Positions 22,142-33,306 of a stretch of 64,000 nt of DNA are shown piece after piece; the first letter of the stretch is position 1; each line of letters opens with the position of its first letter. Under the pieces are notes generated by a model. It did not search any database. It was not told the origin of the DNA and was given only the letters and a program-made list of their open reading frames with translations. The translations under genes were made by a program, and so were the position numbers. The stretch lies in NCBI GenBank assembly GCA_000697665.1, contig KL197721.1, forward strand, positions 828,456 to 892,455. Direction: 5' to 3'. This stretch comes from Jaapia argillacea MUCL 33604 (Eukaryota > Basidiomycota > Agaricomycetes > Jaapiales > Jaapiaceae).

Positions 22142-23875
22142 TTCCTTCACTGCATCATGAGCGATGCACCAAAAGTCTTCCTGTACGTTCACCTAATTCT
22201 CGCTACTGTCATCAAGTTCACTGATTCCCTCCCTTTCGTTTTAGATGTTCGGATAATATTCCGAAACGTCCACCATCCCATACCCCACACACGCTCTCGC
22301 AGTATTTTTATCACTCTCATGACATTCTCCTTGCCCAAAATTCTCGACGTATTGTATCTCTGAACCCAACTGTATCTCCAAATGGTCTCTCTGCTTGTTG
22401 TTTGTATGTGACTTGGCTCGTTGACATTATCAAAACGCTCTACGCTGCCTCTCATCCTCACTCGCGTGGAATCTTGGGAATCGACTCCTCTTGTCTTGTC
22501 TCGTTTTAGTGGAGTCCAACTCCTCCAAGTCGTATCTTCGTCATCGGGTCTTAGCACTTCGGGTCTCCACAATCGACCATTGCTGTAATGCATCAAGCCC
22601 TAATCCTCCCGTTCCTCTGGTTGAGACAAACGATCCCCCAATTCGCTTGACTGGCGGCCCCTAGCCTCCAGTAACCAATCAGTTGCTCGTCATATACTTT
22701 TGGTGGGATGATACAGGAACACTTCTATTCGGGGGCTGGTTGCGATCCCACGTTAGCCTCTAGGACACTCACGTTATACAACGAATAGATGGAGTACAGG
22801 AAGCCACCTGCCAAACCCGCCGCTAAGGATCGAGACTAGAGACCACGTCCTTCCCCAGGCCTCACCCCCTCCCCGGAAGTTTACCGCGCTCGTCTGGGAG
22901 TCCTGCGAATCTCTTGAGTACTGCCTCCGTCGTTGTATATCGGATGCCGTATGTTCGATCTACACAGACGCTCGGTCGTAAACCGGCAACCTCGTGATTA
23001 GCATTCGCCCTAGCCTGGAGTTCGTCGGTGAAAACCCATCTCCTTGAGGTTCCCAACTTCTGTTATTTCTCGTCATGGGTTTTGTGGATCTCACGTGCGC
23101 CGTTCAAATCCCTCGCTCTTCTCGATCGTGTTGGTGTTGGGGGAGGATGTCTGGCCTCGTTGTATTCAAGAGGGTGTTAACCCAAGTGAGAAACAGGCGA
23201 GAATCCCATTCGGTGGAATAAGCCTTCATGGACGGTCACGAATTTCTCGGAGTCTAGTATGGTGACACGGGCTTCGTCCCGCAGACTAACTACTTCGCAG
23301 GCCGTAGCTCCCCGCAACGTATGTGCGACACATCTGTATACGGACTGCATGGACGGGGTGGGGGTGACAGGATATCAGATAACCCTGCACTTTCTCCACG
23401 GACTGCGATATTATCAGATACTGAGATAGTAGTTGTGTCGCGAAGCTGTCAGTCTATCCCAGCCAGGATGGTGAAGCACAATGTGCCAGCCTTCCCACGC
23501 CCGCTACACACGACGCCATTACGCCCCTTTACCGTAAACCTACTGATGGACTAATATCACTTGGCCTGACAAAGTCCTGACGCCCCCAACGAGGACAAAG
23601 ACAATGTGGCACCATCTGTTGCTATCATGCCCTCATCTTCTCCGTCATCCTCCTAGTACTGTTTCAGCAGATTTTCTCTCGACTTCAACGAGCCGAACCT
23701 TGTAAGTCCTTTCAAGTCACCACTTCCGTCACTTTATGCTGAATGCCGTCATGTTGGACCTACAGCCGTGGTCAGAAGGTCCGGTCATAAGTTAGAAGGT
23801 TGCCTAAAATCACTTTAGAGACCGTTCCTTGATACCCACCTCCTCGACTGTTTGCCGCCCACTCATTTTGCAGGT
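22142..23875. other. gene-poor stretch, possible gene relics
   Basis: No intact gene was seen. Near 23075 the sequence ATGGGTTTTGTGGATCTCAC resembles the start of the DUF6534 gene at 23876. A passage near 22938 shares GGATGCCGTATGTTCG with the second intron of that gene. Near 23619-23706 one frame reads as a membrane-helix-like ALIFSVILLVLFQQIF followed by a GTAAGT donor. These fragments do not join in frame and may be remains of an older copy or of an unrelated gene. Confidence 0.4.
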
Positions 23876-25801
23876 ATGGGTGTCGTGGACCTTAGGTACG
23901 CCCTTCGAAACCGCTTGTTTGTTCCTCTCTTCATGATCGATATCACCTTGCAGTATCGGCCCAATCCTGATCGGTGTGGTCTTTTGGTGTATGCCGTATG
24001 TTCGGGATTGAACTGACGTGTGGTCCTGGTAGGACTGATGATTAACGTCTTCCTGTTTGGCATGATGTCCCTCCAATGTTACTTATATTTTACGACCTTT
24101 AAGACGTGAGTTTATCTTGAGTTTACCATCCACCCGCGAAGCCCTAAACTTCTCCACAGCGACAAACTGAGGATCCGTGCCCTCGTGAGTGCCAAAGCTC
24201 AATATTTTTGAACATCCTAACTTCGACATGCTTCTCGGTACAAGGTCTGGTTCCTTTTCGTCTGTGACTTCATCAACACCATCTTCCTCATTTGGGTGCT
24301 TTACAACTATACAATCACGAACTTTGGTATGTCTCTCCGTCACAGGTCTCTTTGGAGGAGGCCTAACGAGAAGTCATTCAGGCGACTACGAAGCAATAAC
24401 ACATGGAAATTGGCGTGCGTAGGATACCTTTTTTTCCCTGAGTGAATGTTGTTCAATTCCCAGATCTATTCCAGAGGTTGGCACTAGTACGAGACGAATC
24501 CTGCTTATTTACTGCAAGAGGTTGACTGTAACCATCAAACAGGTCCTTTTTTCAATGTAGGATATCCCGTTACCCGATGGTCATTCCAGTCTCCTCACTT
24601 CACCAGACCGTCAGTGCTACCTGCGTACAAAGTTTCTTCGCTCGACGCGTATATGTCCTATCTCAGAAACGATGGCTCTGCTTCATCATCTGCTGCGGTA
24701 TAGTCGTTGCAACTGGTATGAGTGTTCCCCTTTTTCTCTTCCCCATCTATGGCATTTTAACCCCATGCATCAGCTTCCGGACTCTCTGTAATGATCGTCG
24801 GCGACATTATCCCATCTTTCATCAAATGGGGTGAATGGCAGGTGAAACTAACCATCGTTATGTGGTTATCGTCCGACGTGGTTGTCGATTGCTTGATAAC
24901 CACCTCGTTACTTTGGGGTTTGGTCAGTCCCATATTCAAATCTTGTCCTTCTGAAAGCCTCTTTGATTCGTAATTACCGCAGAGGCAAAACAAAACAGGC
25001 ATGCCGGTGACGGATGATATTCTCATTAGGTTGATGAGATGTACGTCCAGCCTCCGTTGTTTGGAGCGAGGGACCTATTTAACTCTTGGGTTGAAGTAAC
25101 TGTGCCTACGGGGTTGGTCACAGCCATATGGGCCTCCATCAACCTCGTCCTATACCTCTCAAGCGTGCGTACGCACCGACTTGCCATCCTCATTGAGCCC
25201 TGACAGTATTGTCCACCCAGCCTTACCCATACCACCTAATCTTTAACATACCATTGGCGAAGGTGAAGATCGTTATTCCCACCAACCTTCAGTGTCCTAA
25301 CATTCATTTCTTGCTTATTTGAAGCTGTATAGCAACTGCTTGATGTCAGCATTGAACGCCCGTGTCAAAACCTCGCAACGCAATGCGCAAGGAGCCGTGT
25401 GTACCGTCTCTGGAAATTGGTCTGCCTCAAACGGTCCCGTGCGTTCTTTTCACTGGAGTTCGTTCCGCATGTTGTAAGACTCATACACCCTCGACAGATC
25501 TCAGGTTTCTCGGGCATTCAAGTCGTCAGCCCAACTAAGGTAGGCGTGAACAACACCTTGTTCACGAGTTTCACCAAAACTTAAACCCCCCTCAGCTTGG
25601 TCCAGAGGAGTATGAGCTCCCGCCTGTTAGAGTCAAGTTAAGTCAAGGTGATGAGACAGCCATCTCAGGGAATACGAGTGAGTTTCCGTGTCTTTCCCTT
25701 CCATTCGCAGGAATGATATGTTTGAAGGTCAAAACAACGAAGCGGATGTTGAGGCTGGTACCCGTGCAGAGTATGGTATTCGATGGGACAAGCCCTCGTA
25801 G
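23876..25801 (+). CDS. DUF6534 family seven-helix membrane protein
   Basis: At least 13 short exons are in frame: 23876-23895, 23954-23973, 24033-24105, 24160-24184, 24245-24326, 24382-24414, 24464-24476, 24561-24715, 24774-24922, 24983-25040, 25097-25164, 25221-25262, then from 25325. The product reads MGVVDLSIGPILIG, LMINVFLFGMMSLQCYLYF, VWFLFVCDFINTIFLIWVL, CVQSFFARRVYVLSQKRW, DCLITTSLLWGL, KTGMPVTDDILIRLMRLTV, GLVTAIWASINLVLYLSS, FNIPLAKLYSNCLMSALNAR. These are the diagnostic blocks of DUF6534, an abundant basidiomycete family with GPCR-like topology and unknown function. The seventh exon is only 13 nt but is needed for frame. The C-terminal tail after 25380 is uncertain: an exon reading GFSGIQVVSPTK then LGPEEYELPPVRVK is likely, and the stop may be at 25799-25801 or elsewhere. 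Confidence 0.8.
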
Positions 25802-26153
25802 GTGGTCCCGAAAGTCGTGAACGACAACGGCGGCACATCTAATGGGAGGGAATGTCATGAGCGCGGCGCCAAGGTGCCATGGTTCTCTGCGGGAAGCATC
25901 TTGCACGAGACATGTCAGGACAGACTGGGAGGCAATGTCAACGGATGTGGCATGGCACATTTAGTTACACAAAATATACCATAATCGTGCACACCTCGTT
26001 CTGTACTAGAGAAACACGACAAGGGCATCCCAAAGCTCATAGTGAAAGATCGGCAGAGACGTATTATGTCTCGAAAACTTGTGGAGTTGAGCGGTGAGGG
26101 TCCGGAGTGGCCGTACAATGACAAATAATATGGTACCAGAAGACGCAGGTAGT
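25802..26153. other. short intergenic region between convergent genes
   Basis: 3' flanks of the DUF6534 gene (plus) and the hydrophobin gene (minus). No other feature was seen. Confidence 0.6.
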
Positions 26154-26753
26154 TTAGTTGACTAGGTGGGACAAGAGTCAGAAATGGAACGGTGTTGAAT
26201 GTAGGACTACGAGAAACAAACGCACCGACGGTGCAACCAATAGCTACTCCTTGATTGACATGGCTAACATCAGTACAACAGGCCTTTTTGGCGATACTGA
26301 GAAACAAGCCAAAGATCGTCAGATGAATTCCCATGCATCCATATCGGGTAAGCTCACCAGAAGCCATTGTTGGAGAGGGAGGCGCAAGTAAGACCAACCA
26401 GTGTTGTGTCGGCTACACCCTTAATTCCCAAAAGCCCCAAAATGATCTTGACGTTCACGTTACTGGCGGCGGAGACGGAGTTGCAGCATTGAAGGTAGGA
26501 CCCAGTGGAGCAGACGGAAGGAGTGGAGGAGGGACCGGGGTTCCTAGCACCTGTAAAACAAAAGATATTCGAATTAGATACGACTGGAGGAAGAGGAAAA
26601 GAGGGAAGATGTACCGATGACGGAAGGGGCTCGTCGATGGGGGGTAAGGGGTGGCAGACCACGAGCCATACGCTCGGCATTAGGGCCCACAGCAGCACCC
26701 AAGACCGATGCAAGGAGGGCGGCGAGAGTGGTCAAAAATAAGAACAACTTCAT
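26154..26753 (-). CDS. class I hydrophobin, 136 aa
   Basis: Four exons (26753-26615, 26550-26358, 26296-26226, 26161-26154) sum to 137 codons. A signal peptide (MKLFLFLTTLAALLASVLGAA) precedes a Pro/Arg-rich linker. The hydrophobin core then has C1 in SVCSTG, C2C3 in LQCCNSV, C4 in GLTCASL, C5 in NNGFC, C6C7 in KACCTD and C8 in IGCTVVN. Spacing (7, about 33, 8, 5, 13) fits class I. C5 exists only after splicing, because its TG and T lie in different exons. The final exon has 8 nt. Hydrophobins are secreted amphipathic proteins that coat aerial hyphae and lower surface tension. Confidence 0.93.
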
Positions 26754-27318
26754 TTTTTATGTTGGGATGTTGAAAGAGTGAACGATGGAATGCAAAACGA
26801 CGGGGGAAAAGACAGTGGATAGGTGCAAGAAACGACCTGGGAGTCGACAAGGGAGTCGGCGCCGGTTTTGTACTCGATATTTGCAGGCACAAGTGAAATT
26901 TCATGAGATATCGTGTCTATATTCGGGAGCAATCAGATATCTGCTTGGCGGAGGCCGTGCCTGATCGAGTGAGATGGACCCCCGAAACTTGAGAGGGAAC
27001 ATTGTCTCGCTGAAGCACGGTGTGACGCAAGGGGCATCTGCGGATAGTATTCACGTAGGAGGTCAACCTGTCCGTGCTGTGGCATTGCACTTCTGACACT
27101 CTCATGATTGACGCCTTGGAGTTGGGCCGAGCAGTGGCGGTGGAGGGTTAGAAGGCCTGGAACCACGGATCGGTCAATTCGCCGATCTAATCTCACCGAG
27201 GGAGAGCATCACGCATCATGTTTGATTCAACAAGCGAATTTCGATCTGCACAGCTAAGAACATCGAAGTGTAGAACAACGAGGGCACTACGATACGGGCG
27301 AAGAGGAAGACTGACAAG
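26754..27318. other. hydrophobin promoter region and RPB9 3' flank
   Basis: About 565 bases. The part next to 26754 is the hydrophobin 5' leader and promoter. No clear TATA box or coding region was found; the short minus frames here (26917-27196) have no domain. Confidence 0.6.
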
Positions 27319-27970
27319 TTAAGATTGGGCGTCCATGTCTTCAGGCATCAGTTCACTGGACAAACTTGGATCCATAAAGCTGTTGTCGCATCGTGTACAC
27401 ACAAAGAAGAGGATCATGCGAGTTTCCTTCCGTTTGGACTGATCTTGGAAGAAGACGGCACTGTACAAGGAGGTGAATAGGACGGGAGTAGAGGTGGCGA
27501 AGTGGACATACTCTTCGTGGCCGCACCGAGGACATGCAATGTTGGAATGTGCCTTGAGTAACTGGTCAGAAACGGACAGGGGATGGGCAACTGGAAACAA
27601 CGCACCAACGTCGGGTCCGAACCCAAGTTCGAAGTAACGCCGACTTTTTCCCTGTATCACCGTGTTAGGTATTCAAGACCGAGCAGGGAAAGGTGATCTG
27701 ATGGTTACTCACTTTGTTACGGTCAACAAATCATTCCTGTACACGCACTTGTTCTCACCAATCTCATCGTATTGGCAGATGCGACACGCGTAGACCATGA
27801 CGCGTCTCTGAGGGTCAGCTTTTGGGTAAAGCATATTGTTGCACTCAGAGCAGAAGTGAAGGGAGGCCTAGTCGACATCAATTTGCAAGGCGGCGACATA
27901 CGCGAATAGCAAGGAGGTCCAGTAAGCTGACAGATCTAAAGTTCAGAACAGCATGAACAACACTGACCAT
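27319..27970 (-). CDS. rpb9: DNA-directed RNA polymerase II subunit RPB9, 128 aa
   Basis: Five exons (27970-27968, 27867-27713, 27651-27606, 27552-27512, 27460-27319) give 129 codons. The N-terminal zinc ribbon is SLHFCSECNNMLYPKADP then YACRICQYDE. The linker has VTKEKVGVTSNLGSDPTL. The C-terminal TFIIS-like zinc ribbon is CPRCGHEDAVFFQDQSKRK then ILFFVCTRCDNSF. All eight zinc-binding cysteines are present and the length is normal. RPB9 contributes to start-site choice, elongation and fidelity of Pol II. The coding part of the first exon is the ATG alone, followed by a 100-nt intron; the next exon begins ASLHFC, exactly where fungal RPB9 proteins follow the initiator Met. Confidence 0.96.
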
Positions 27971-29723
27971 GTTGGTGACAGAGAAGAAGTGGTTCAAACT
28001 CCGATCGGCTGCGCTAGCCTTTGACAACTGTGACCACATTCCACCTATGGAAGGTTTGTTCCTTCGCCTCTGCTACCATCCGACCAACGGAAGTCATCAC
28101 GACTCCAAATCTCCTGGGTCATCAACATTGTTATTCTGATCTGACTCGCCGCATCCACATCGGAGGGATTACCGTTCCTGTCGGGTATCTTGTCTCTTGT
28201 GGATCCTCTAGTCTTTGATACTTAGTCCTCTCAACGCTAGTTTGGCCGATTCCTGGTCCTGTTACTCCTATCAAGGACATCATGGTTGAATAGCAGCCTA
28301 CAAGTGCATTTATAGCTTGGCACTCCTCGGCGCTCTTCATTCTCGGATCATCATTAGTACGTCAGGTACTCCTTGGGATAGCTTCTTAGCCCCTCTGCAG
28401 ACATCTGCTACGTAAACGGTTGTACCAATGACGGTTCAACGTTTAACGATACTTCGTCGAGCTTTCCGCGATTGTGACCACCTAAAATATTGATCGGATT
28501 GTGAGTATTCCGTCTTTCCGTGCATGGGGATTTGTCTTTTGTTTGGCATTTTCTGCTTGCTTTTGTCCCAGTGATGTTCGGCTGACTCTTTATCTCACCC
28601 GTCAACACGCATCTACCAGGACAAAGACTTGACAAAAGCTTTGGAGATTCCAAACGAAGTTGGATCGACACCACAATATGCTCCAAGAGTCAGACCAGAC
28701 CTCAACAGATTTCAGGGTGGCGAAAGGGTCCACGTTGGTACCAGGAATGATCATAACGACGGAAGTAGTCAAGTGTCATCGTGGCACGCACACAGCTTCA
28801 CATGTTTGATCGTCTTGGGTCCATTGCTCAGGGGAACTAGTGGCGAAACCCAGGCCCACATCTCCGCAGTTTCTGGGACACGGGCGAACCGTCTATTCTT
28901 CGGCACAATCGTATCGGCTCTGGACCATCTTCTCGGGATTATCGACCTTTGTGCTGCCTTCAACTCCGAGTCGAACATCTTAGTGTTGATGCGAAAGTGT
29001 AGTTCTGGCTATTGATCTCTCCTTCTGTTGGAACTTCTATCAATACCCCGATCCTCCCGCGTCCAAGTGCTCTGCACGTTCTGCCTATCTTTGGCCTTAT
29101 CTTTATCGGATCGATCACCTTCCTAGTCTCCCCGTTGGCCGCTGCTCTGCCGGGATGAGTGCTTTCCTCGTTTCCTCGATTGGTTTCGGAAGAAGACACG
29201 GGTTGACAGCATAAACAACCCAGTTGTCTTCGTTACCTCCGGTCTCCTTCCGCATGCGTCATGATACTTGGCGCAAGGTAGTTGGACATGCGCTTTACGT
29301 GAGCGCTGGCCGGATTTTCAACCAACGTGACCAATCATGTTCTCTAGTCTCAAGATACATCGTCGATCTTACGATACTCCCTGAAGCAATGCGGCCGGGA
29401 GCTGTTACAAACCACACATTGTGAGTGATCGCTTCTGGTTCTGTTGATTTCACAAATGTCCTCTCTATGAGGTTTAGATGATGTGGAGAAGAGAGACGTG
29501 TGGGTCCCGATCTGTGGTCCCCTCAAACCTACCAACCCAGGAATGGACAAGCAGCCTTCTTACACGCCTGCCGTTTGACTTTCGATGGTTTACGTAATCC
29601 AGAAGCCTGAATGTGAGTGCACATCAAATCCTTCGAATACAGTGACTGAGCAGCCCGTGATACCAGAGCACAATAACATCGCTTAATCATATCTAGGTCC
29701 TTCTGAAACGCCTCTACCTCCTG
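27971..29723. other. gene-poor stretch upstream of RPB9
   Basis: About 1.75 kb. The first part is the RPB9 promoter. Beyond it, short frames give isolated hydrophobic pieces (for example FWLLISPSVGTS then LHVLPIFGLIFIGSITFLVSPL near 29004-29155 in one plus frame) but no set of exons joins in frame. This may be a decayed membrane-protein gene or non-coding DNA. Confidence 0.4.
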
Positions 29724-30380
29724 TCAATCAATTGGATTCCATGCCGGCATCTCCCCTTTCAACCAAAGCCCGGTAAGTCTGTCACGAGGCAGCAGAGGGC
29801 CACCAACAACTACTGCGACCATCACCCAGAATGACCATCTGCTATGTGTCTTGATGTCGCCGCGATACACGGCGCGCATCGAGAGAAATATGTGCGATAA
29901 TGTAATGGTCGTGCCGATGTGGAACACGGAGAACCGGCAAAAGAGCTCCGGCGCGAACGGAGGGGAAATGCGACAAAGAAAATCTACAAGTTCAGTCAGT
30001 AAGATACAGCTCCTCGCCACAACGAGACTCAACGCACCTCTCTCGACATCCTTTCTCCTCAATAATTTTATCCAGTACGTAGACAACACTCCTATCGTCA
30101 TGAGAGCCATAAACACCCTTCCTAATACCCGATGCAGCACCGTCCCTCGTTTTGCGAAATACAGGGGAAATGCGATAAAAAATGCCGGTATGACGCAGAC
30201 GAGGTGGATGAGGAGTGGAATGTGGATCGACCGCGGCGCTGACGACTCCGGGTTAGGGTTGGACGATGGGGGCATGTATGCTGCCAAAGTGGCGCCATGG
30301 CAAGACAAGTCGAATAAATCGCATGATCCCACATGTGGGACTATAAAGAGAGACGCCATCACGTTGGCTGTTTCGTTCAT
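29724..30380 (-). CDS. DUF2306-like membrane protein, about 200-218 aa
   Basis: The reading starts at ATG 30380 (MNETANVMASLF) and stops at 29724. Hydrophobic helices include HIPLLIHLVCVIPAFFIAFP and VFMALMTIGVLSTYWI. The blocks KRGTVLHRVLGRVFM, STYWIKLL, HIGTTITLSHIFLSMRAVYRGDIKTHSRW and WVMVAVVVGG fit the DUF2306 layout: His-rich helix, Trp/Ile-rich loop, then a repeated small-residue helix after the RGDxxxH motif. DUF2306 proteins are predicted membrane proteins of unknown function. A good GT-AG intron of exactly 54 nt (29984-30037) could be spliced without changing frame, giving 200 instead of 218 residues; family length alone does not settle which is used. Confidence 0.7.
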   Translation of the reverse strand: MNETANVMASLFIVPHVGSCDLFDLSCHGATLAAYMPPSSNPNPESSAPRSIHIPLLIHLVCVIPAFFIAFPLYFAKRGTVLHRVLGRVFMALMTIGVLSTYWIKLLRRKDVERGALSLVVARSCILLTELVDFLCRISPPFAPELFCRFSVFHIGTTITLSHIFLSMRAVYRGDIKTHSRWSFWVMVAVVVGGPLLPRDRLTGLWLKGEMPAWNPID

Positions 30381-31156
30381 ATTTGCCGGTCCTATTGGTG
30401 AGTGGTTGTATGTTTTGGTCCGGTTATGATGGCCGCGCAAGAGTGATGGTGATGTTCAACTCGCTCGACTTGTTCACCCCTTGTTTATGTAGGGCACCAG
30501 CCGAGCGTCTGTGACCATTCGTTATCTCCTTTGTTTTGCGGACCACATTTGGACCTACACCCTCTTCGCAGTGTCCGGACCCACGCTTATTTTTTCTAAT
30601 CCGATACCATTCTCGCTTGGTTACCTTGTGGTGACGCTAGTATGCGGCGTGCCGTTTATACACACCTGCCCTAGTGGTCGGAGGGCGCAGAGGTCGCCGC
30701 TCGTGAAATCCATTCTTCTTGCACGGCTAACCTCCTTTGGCCTCGTGGCTGAGGAAGATCAACGATCGGATGGTACTGCTCAGGACATGCGCACAACAAG
30801 ATCTGGCGATCTGATGGATTCTGCGGTATCATCTTCCCGTGTTGGCTACTTTCTAGCCCCCAGGCGACAATTGTTCACAATTGTCTTCCGATGATGTTTC
30901 GTGATAAGATAATAGCGCTTTTACGAAAATCATAGCCGACGACGGTAAGTACTTGCCTTTACTGATGAAGCTGGCGCTCAGGAAGCATAACCTGCCTCCT
31001 GGCCACCTCCTTCCCGTTCAGCTCTTCCCATCGGGGGCAAACCTTATCGGACATGTGATGGTCCACCCACAAAAGTCATGTCGATGGTTCTCGTATAAAT
31101 GCCCGTTTCTACGAATCAAACATCGCTCCTCCACCCGTACTACAACGATTCCCGGC
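30381..31156. other. divergent promoter region between DUF2306-like and P450 genes
   Basis: The DUF2306-like gene (minus) and the P450 gene (plus) diverge here. A 127-codon frame at 30511-30894 has no domain or codon pattern and is not called. A TATA box for the P450 is listed separately. Confidence 0.55.
31094..31100 (+). promoter_or_regulatory. TATA box of P450 gene
   Basis: TATAAAT lies 57 bases before the ATG at 31157. Its position argues that the frame open further upstream (from 30953) is leader, not coding. Confidence 0.5.
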
Positions 31157-33306
31157 ATGCCATCGTTTCGTCCTCTAGGAGAGGGGCTCTACTTCGGCGT
31201 GTCTAGTAGTTCTCTGAAGCTTCTCTTTGCACTGCTATTGTCCGGCATCGTTCTGCGCGTTCTCCAGAAAGCCTTCGTCTACGCCACCCGAGACAGAGGA
31301 ACTGTTCCCCGAGCTCCGTTTTGGATCCCATGGGTGGGAAACCTAAAAGCGCTGATCTTCGATCCCGTTTCTTGGCCAACGAAAATGCACGATGAACTTG
31401 TGAGTTTTTCTTATCAAGCCATTCGGCGAGCTGCGCTAAGGCTGTTTAACAGGGCGAAGTATTCACTACGACCGTCCTTGGTTACAACGTCACCTTCCTC
31501 CGTGGGCAACCTATGATCACTGCGTTCGCCAAAGGGTCTACCAAAGAACTGGAGATCTTTGAAGGTTACAAACGAATCGTGACCCCGCTCGTCGGCGTTG
31601 AGCTTTTCTCGTCCAACGCCAATGAGGTTCGAGAAGCCCTCACCAGCAATCGTCTGAATACCATTCAGCCAGGCTTGTACTTGTATATTCGGTCCGCCAT
31701 TCGCGAAGACCTCAAGGACCGTGTACCCGAGTTCGGGACAGGGTGGTCCGAGCCGATGGCGTTACAGCCCTTGATGACCCTCTCGATCTTCAGGATGGCT
31801 TGCTTCTCTCTCGTGTCACCAACCTTAGCCATCAATCACTCCGACTACCTGGCTAAGCGTATGAAGTCCATGGAGGTGCGTGGTTTCGTGGACGTTTGAT
31901 AACATTGACTTCATATGGCTCATGTTTTAGGTCGTGGATGACGTTGGCAGCGTGTTGTTCCCCTGGGACACCCCCACGAAAGTCCGCCGTAGAAGAGACC
32001 GCGAAGAAGTTCTGGCTTGCGTCGCAGGTTATGCCGTCACGCGAATGCGTGAGCTGGTGACCGTAGGCGAAGATGAATCTCCCGATGACTTCCTAGGGTA
32101 AACAGCAGTATCTTCGTTTACAGCTACCTTAATGTTAATCTTTGATACAGATATGCAATCAAGACATCTTATTCCCGTGACGATCTGGAGAAGGCTGACG
32201 AAGAACAACTGGGCGAATTTGGTGAAAAGGTACGTACTCTGGAGTGTTCGTGCACTACACGTTCTGTCTTACGGAGGTTTTATGATCTTAGATTGCGCGA
32301 CGCATATACGGGTACGTAACGACTTATTATCCTTTCCTTACAAACTTATCGAATCGTGCGCAGTCTCTTTTTCGTTGGCTTCATCTCTACAGGAAGTCGA
32401 GGTACGGCGCCCGATATCGCAGCTATTTATATCTATTAATTACCTCTCAGGTGCATGGTGTATCCAAGACCTTTTAACCGGAGATCCTTCTTTCCTACAC
32501 CGCGTTCGGGACGATGTGGACCGGATCGTTGCAGCTGCCAGATCCATATCCCCAGAAGAGCCACCACGCGCAGAAGATCACGACTTTTTGAATGCCTGCT
32601 TCACAGGTTCGTCTTCTACCTGGTTTGAATGTTCGATACGTAGATATATGATGCATACGATAACATCGAAGAACGGCTAGCTTCACGCACTGTTGCCATT
32701 CACAATACCATCTTTCGGGACTGATCCTCTCTCCTTTCTCTTTCTCTCGCGATCGAGGCCCATGCTGACCTACTTTCGTCGTCAGAGACCCTCCGAATGC
32801 ATCCCATTGGCACTTGGTTACGATGGGCCGAACAACCATTCGTTCTTCCACCTGGTCCTTCTGGCGAAGCTCGCGTGGTCCCACACGGTTTCGTTACAGT
32901 CACTACACAATCGATCAGGACAGACCCTTCCGTTTACCCTGAGGCAGAGAAGTACGATCCCCAACGATACTACAGAGCCCCCTTCGTCAGCAAATCCGAA
33001 TATAAGCCCACTATGACGAACTCCATTCGGCTCGATTCCCTTCGTGCCCCACCGCATAGCATGAACTCGACCTTACAACCATCGTTTGGGGTTGGAGCTC
33101 ACCAATGCGCGGGGCGTCACTTTGCCTACCGGATGTTCACCACATTCGTTACGACACTCTTGGAGAGCTTTGACCTGGAGCTCGTGGAGACGGAGAAAAA
33201 TCGGGGAGGAAAGCATGTTATGTCGGAAACGCCTTTGTTTGGGAGTCGGGAATTGATGAGTGAGGTGACCATACGGTTAAGGCGGAGGGAGGTGCCTTTT
33301 GAATGA
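31157..33306 (+). CDS. cytochrome P450, CYP51/CYP7-like clan, 561 aa
   Basis: Nine exons (31157-31399, 31453-31875, 31931-32097, 32151-32229, 32292-32311, 32364-32401, 32451-32606, 32681-32691, 32758-33306) give 562 codons. An N-terminal helix (SLKLLFALLLSGIVLRVL) anchors it in the ER. APFWIPWVGNLKAL is the Pro-rich hinge. The K-helix ExxR is ETLRMHPIG, and the haem loop is FGVGAHQCAGRHFA with the cysteine ligand. The I-helix (VGFISTGSRGAW) lacks the usual acidic-Thr pair, as in CYP7/CYP8-type enzymes. Fungal relatives oxidise sterol- or terpene-like substrates, but the substrate cannot be read here. The 11-nt eighth exon is needed to keep frame; if it is wrong the gene would be disrupted near 32.65 kb. 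Confidence 0.85.

Noticed and set aside
30511-30894. 127-codon frame before the P450
   Set aside because: No recognisable features; it lies in a divergent promoter region.
32402-32450. Apparent stop in the first P450 near 32440
   Set aside because: It falls in a 49-nt intron with a GTACGG donor and a CTCAG acceptor; the flanking exons join in frame.
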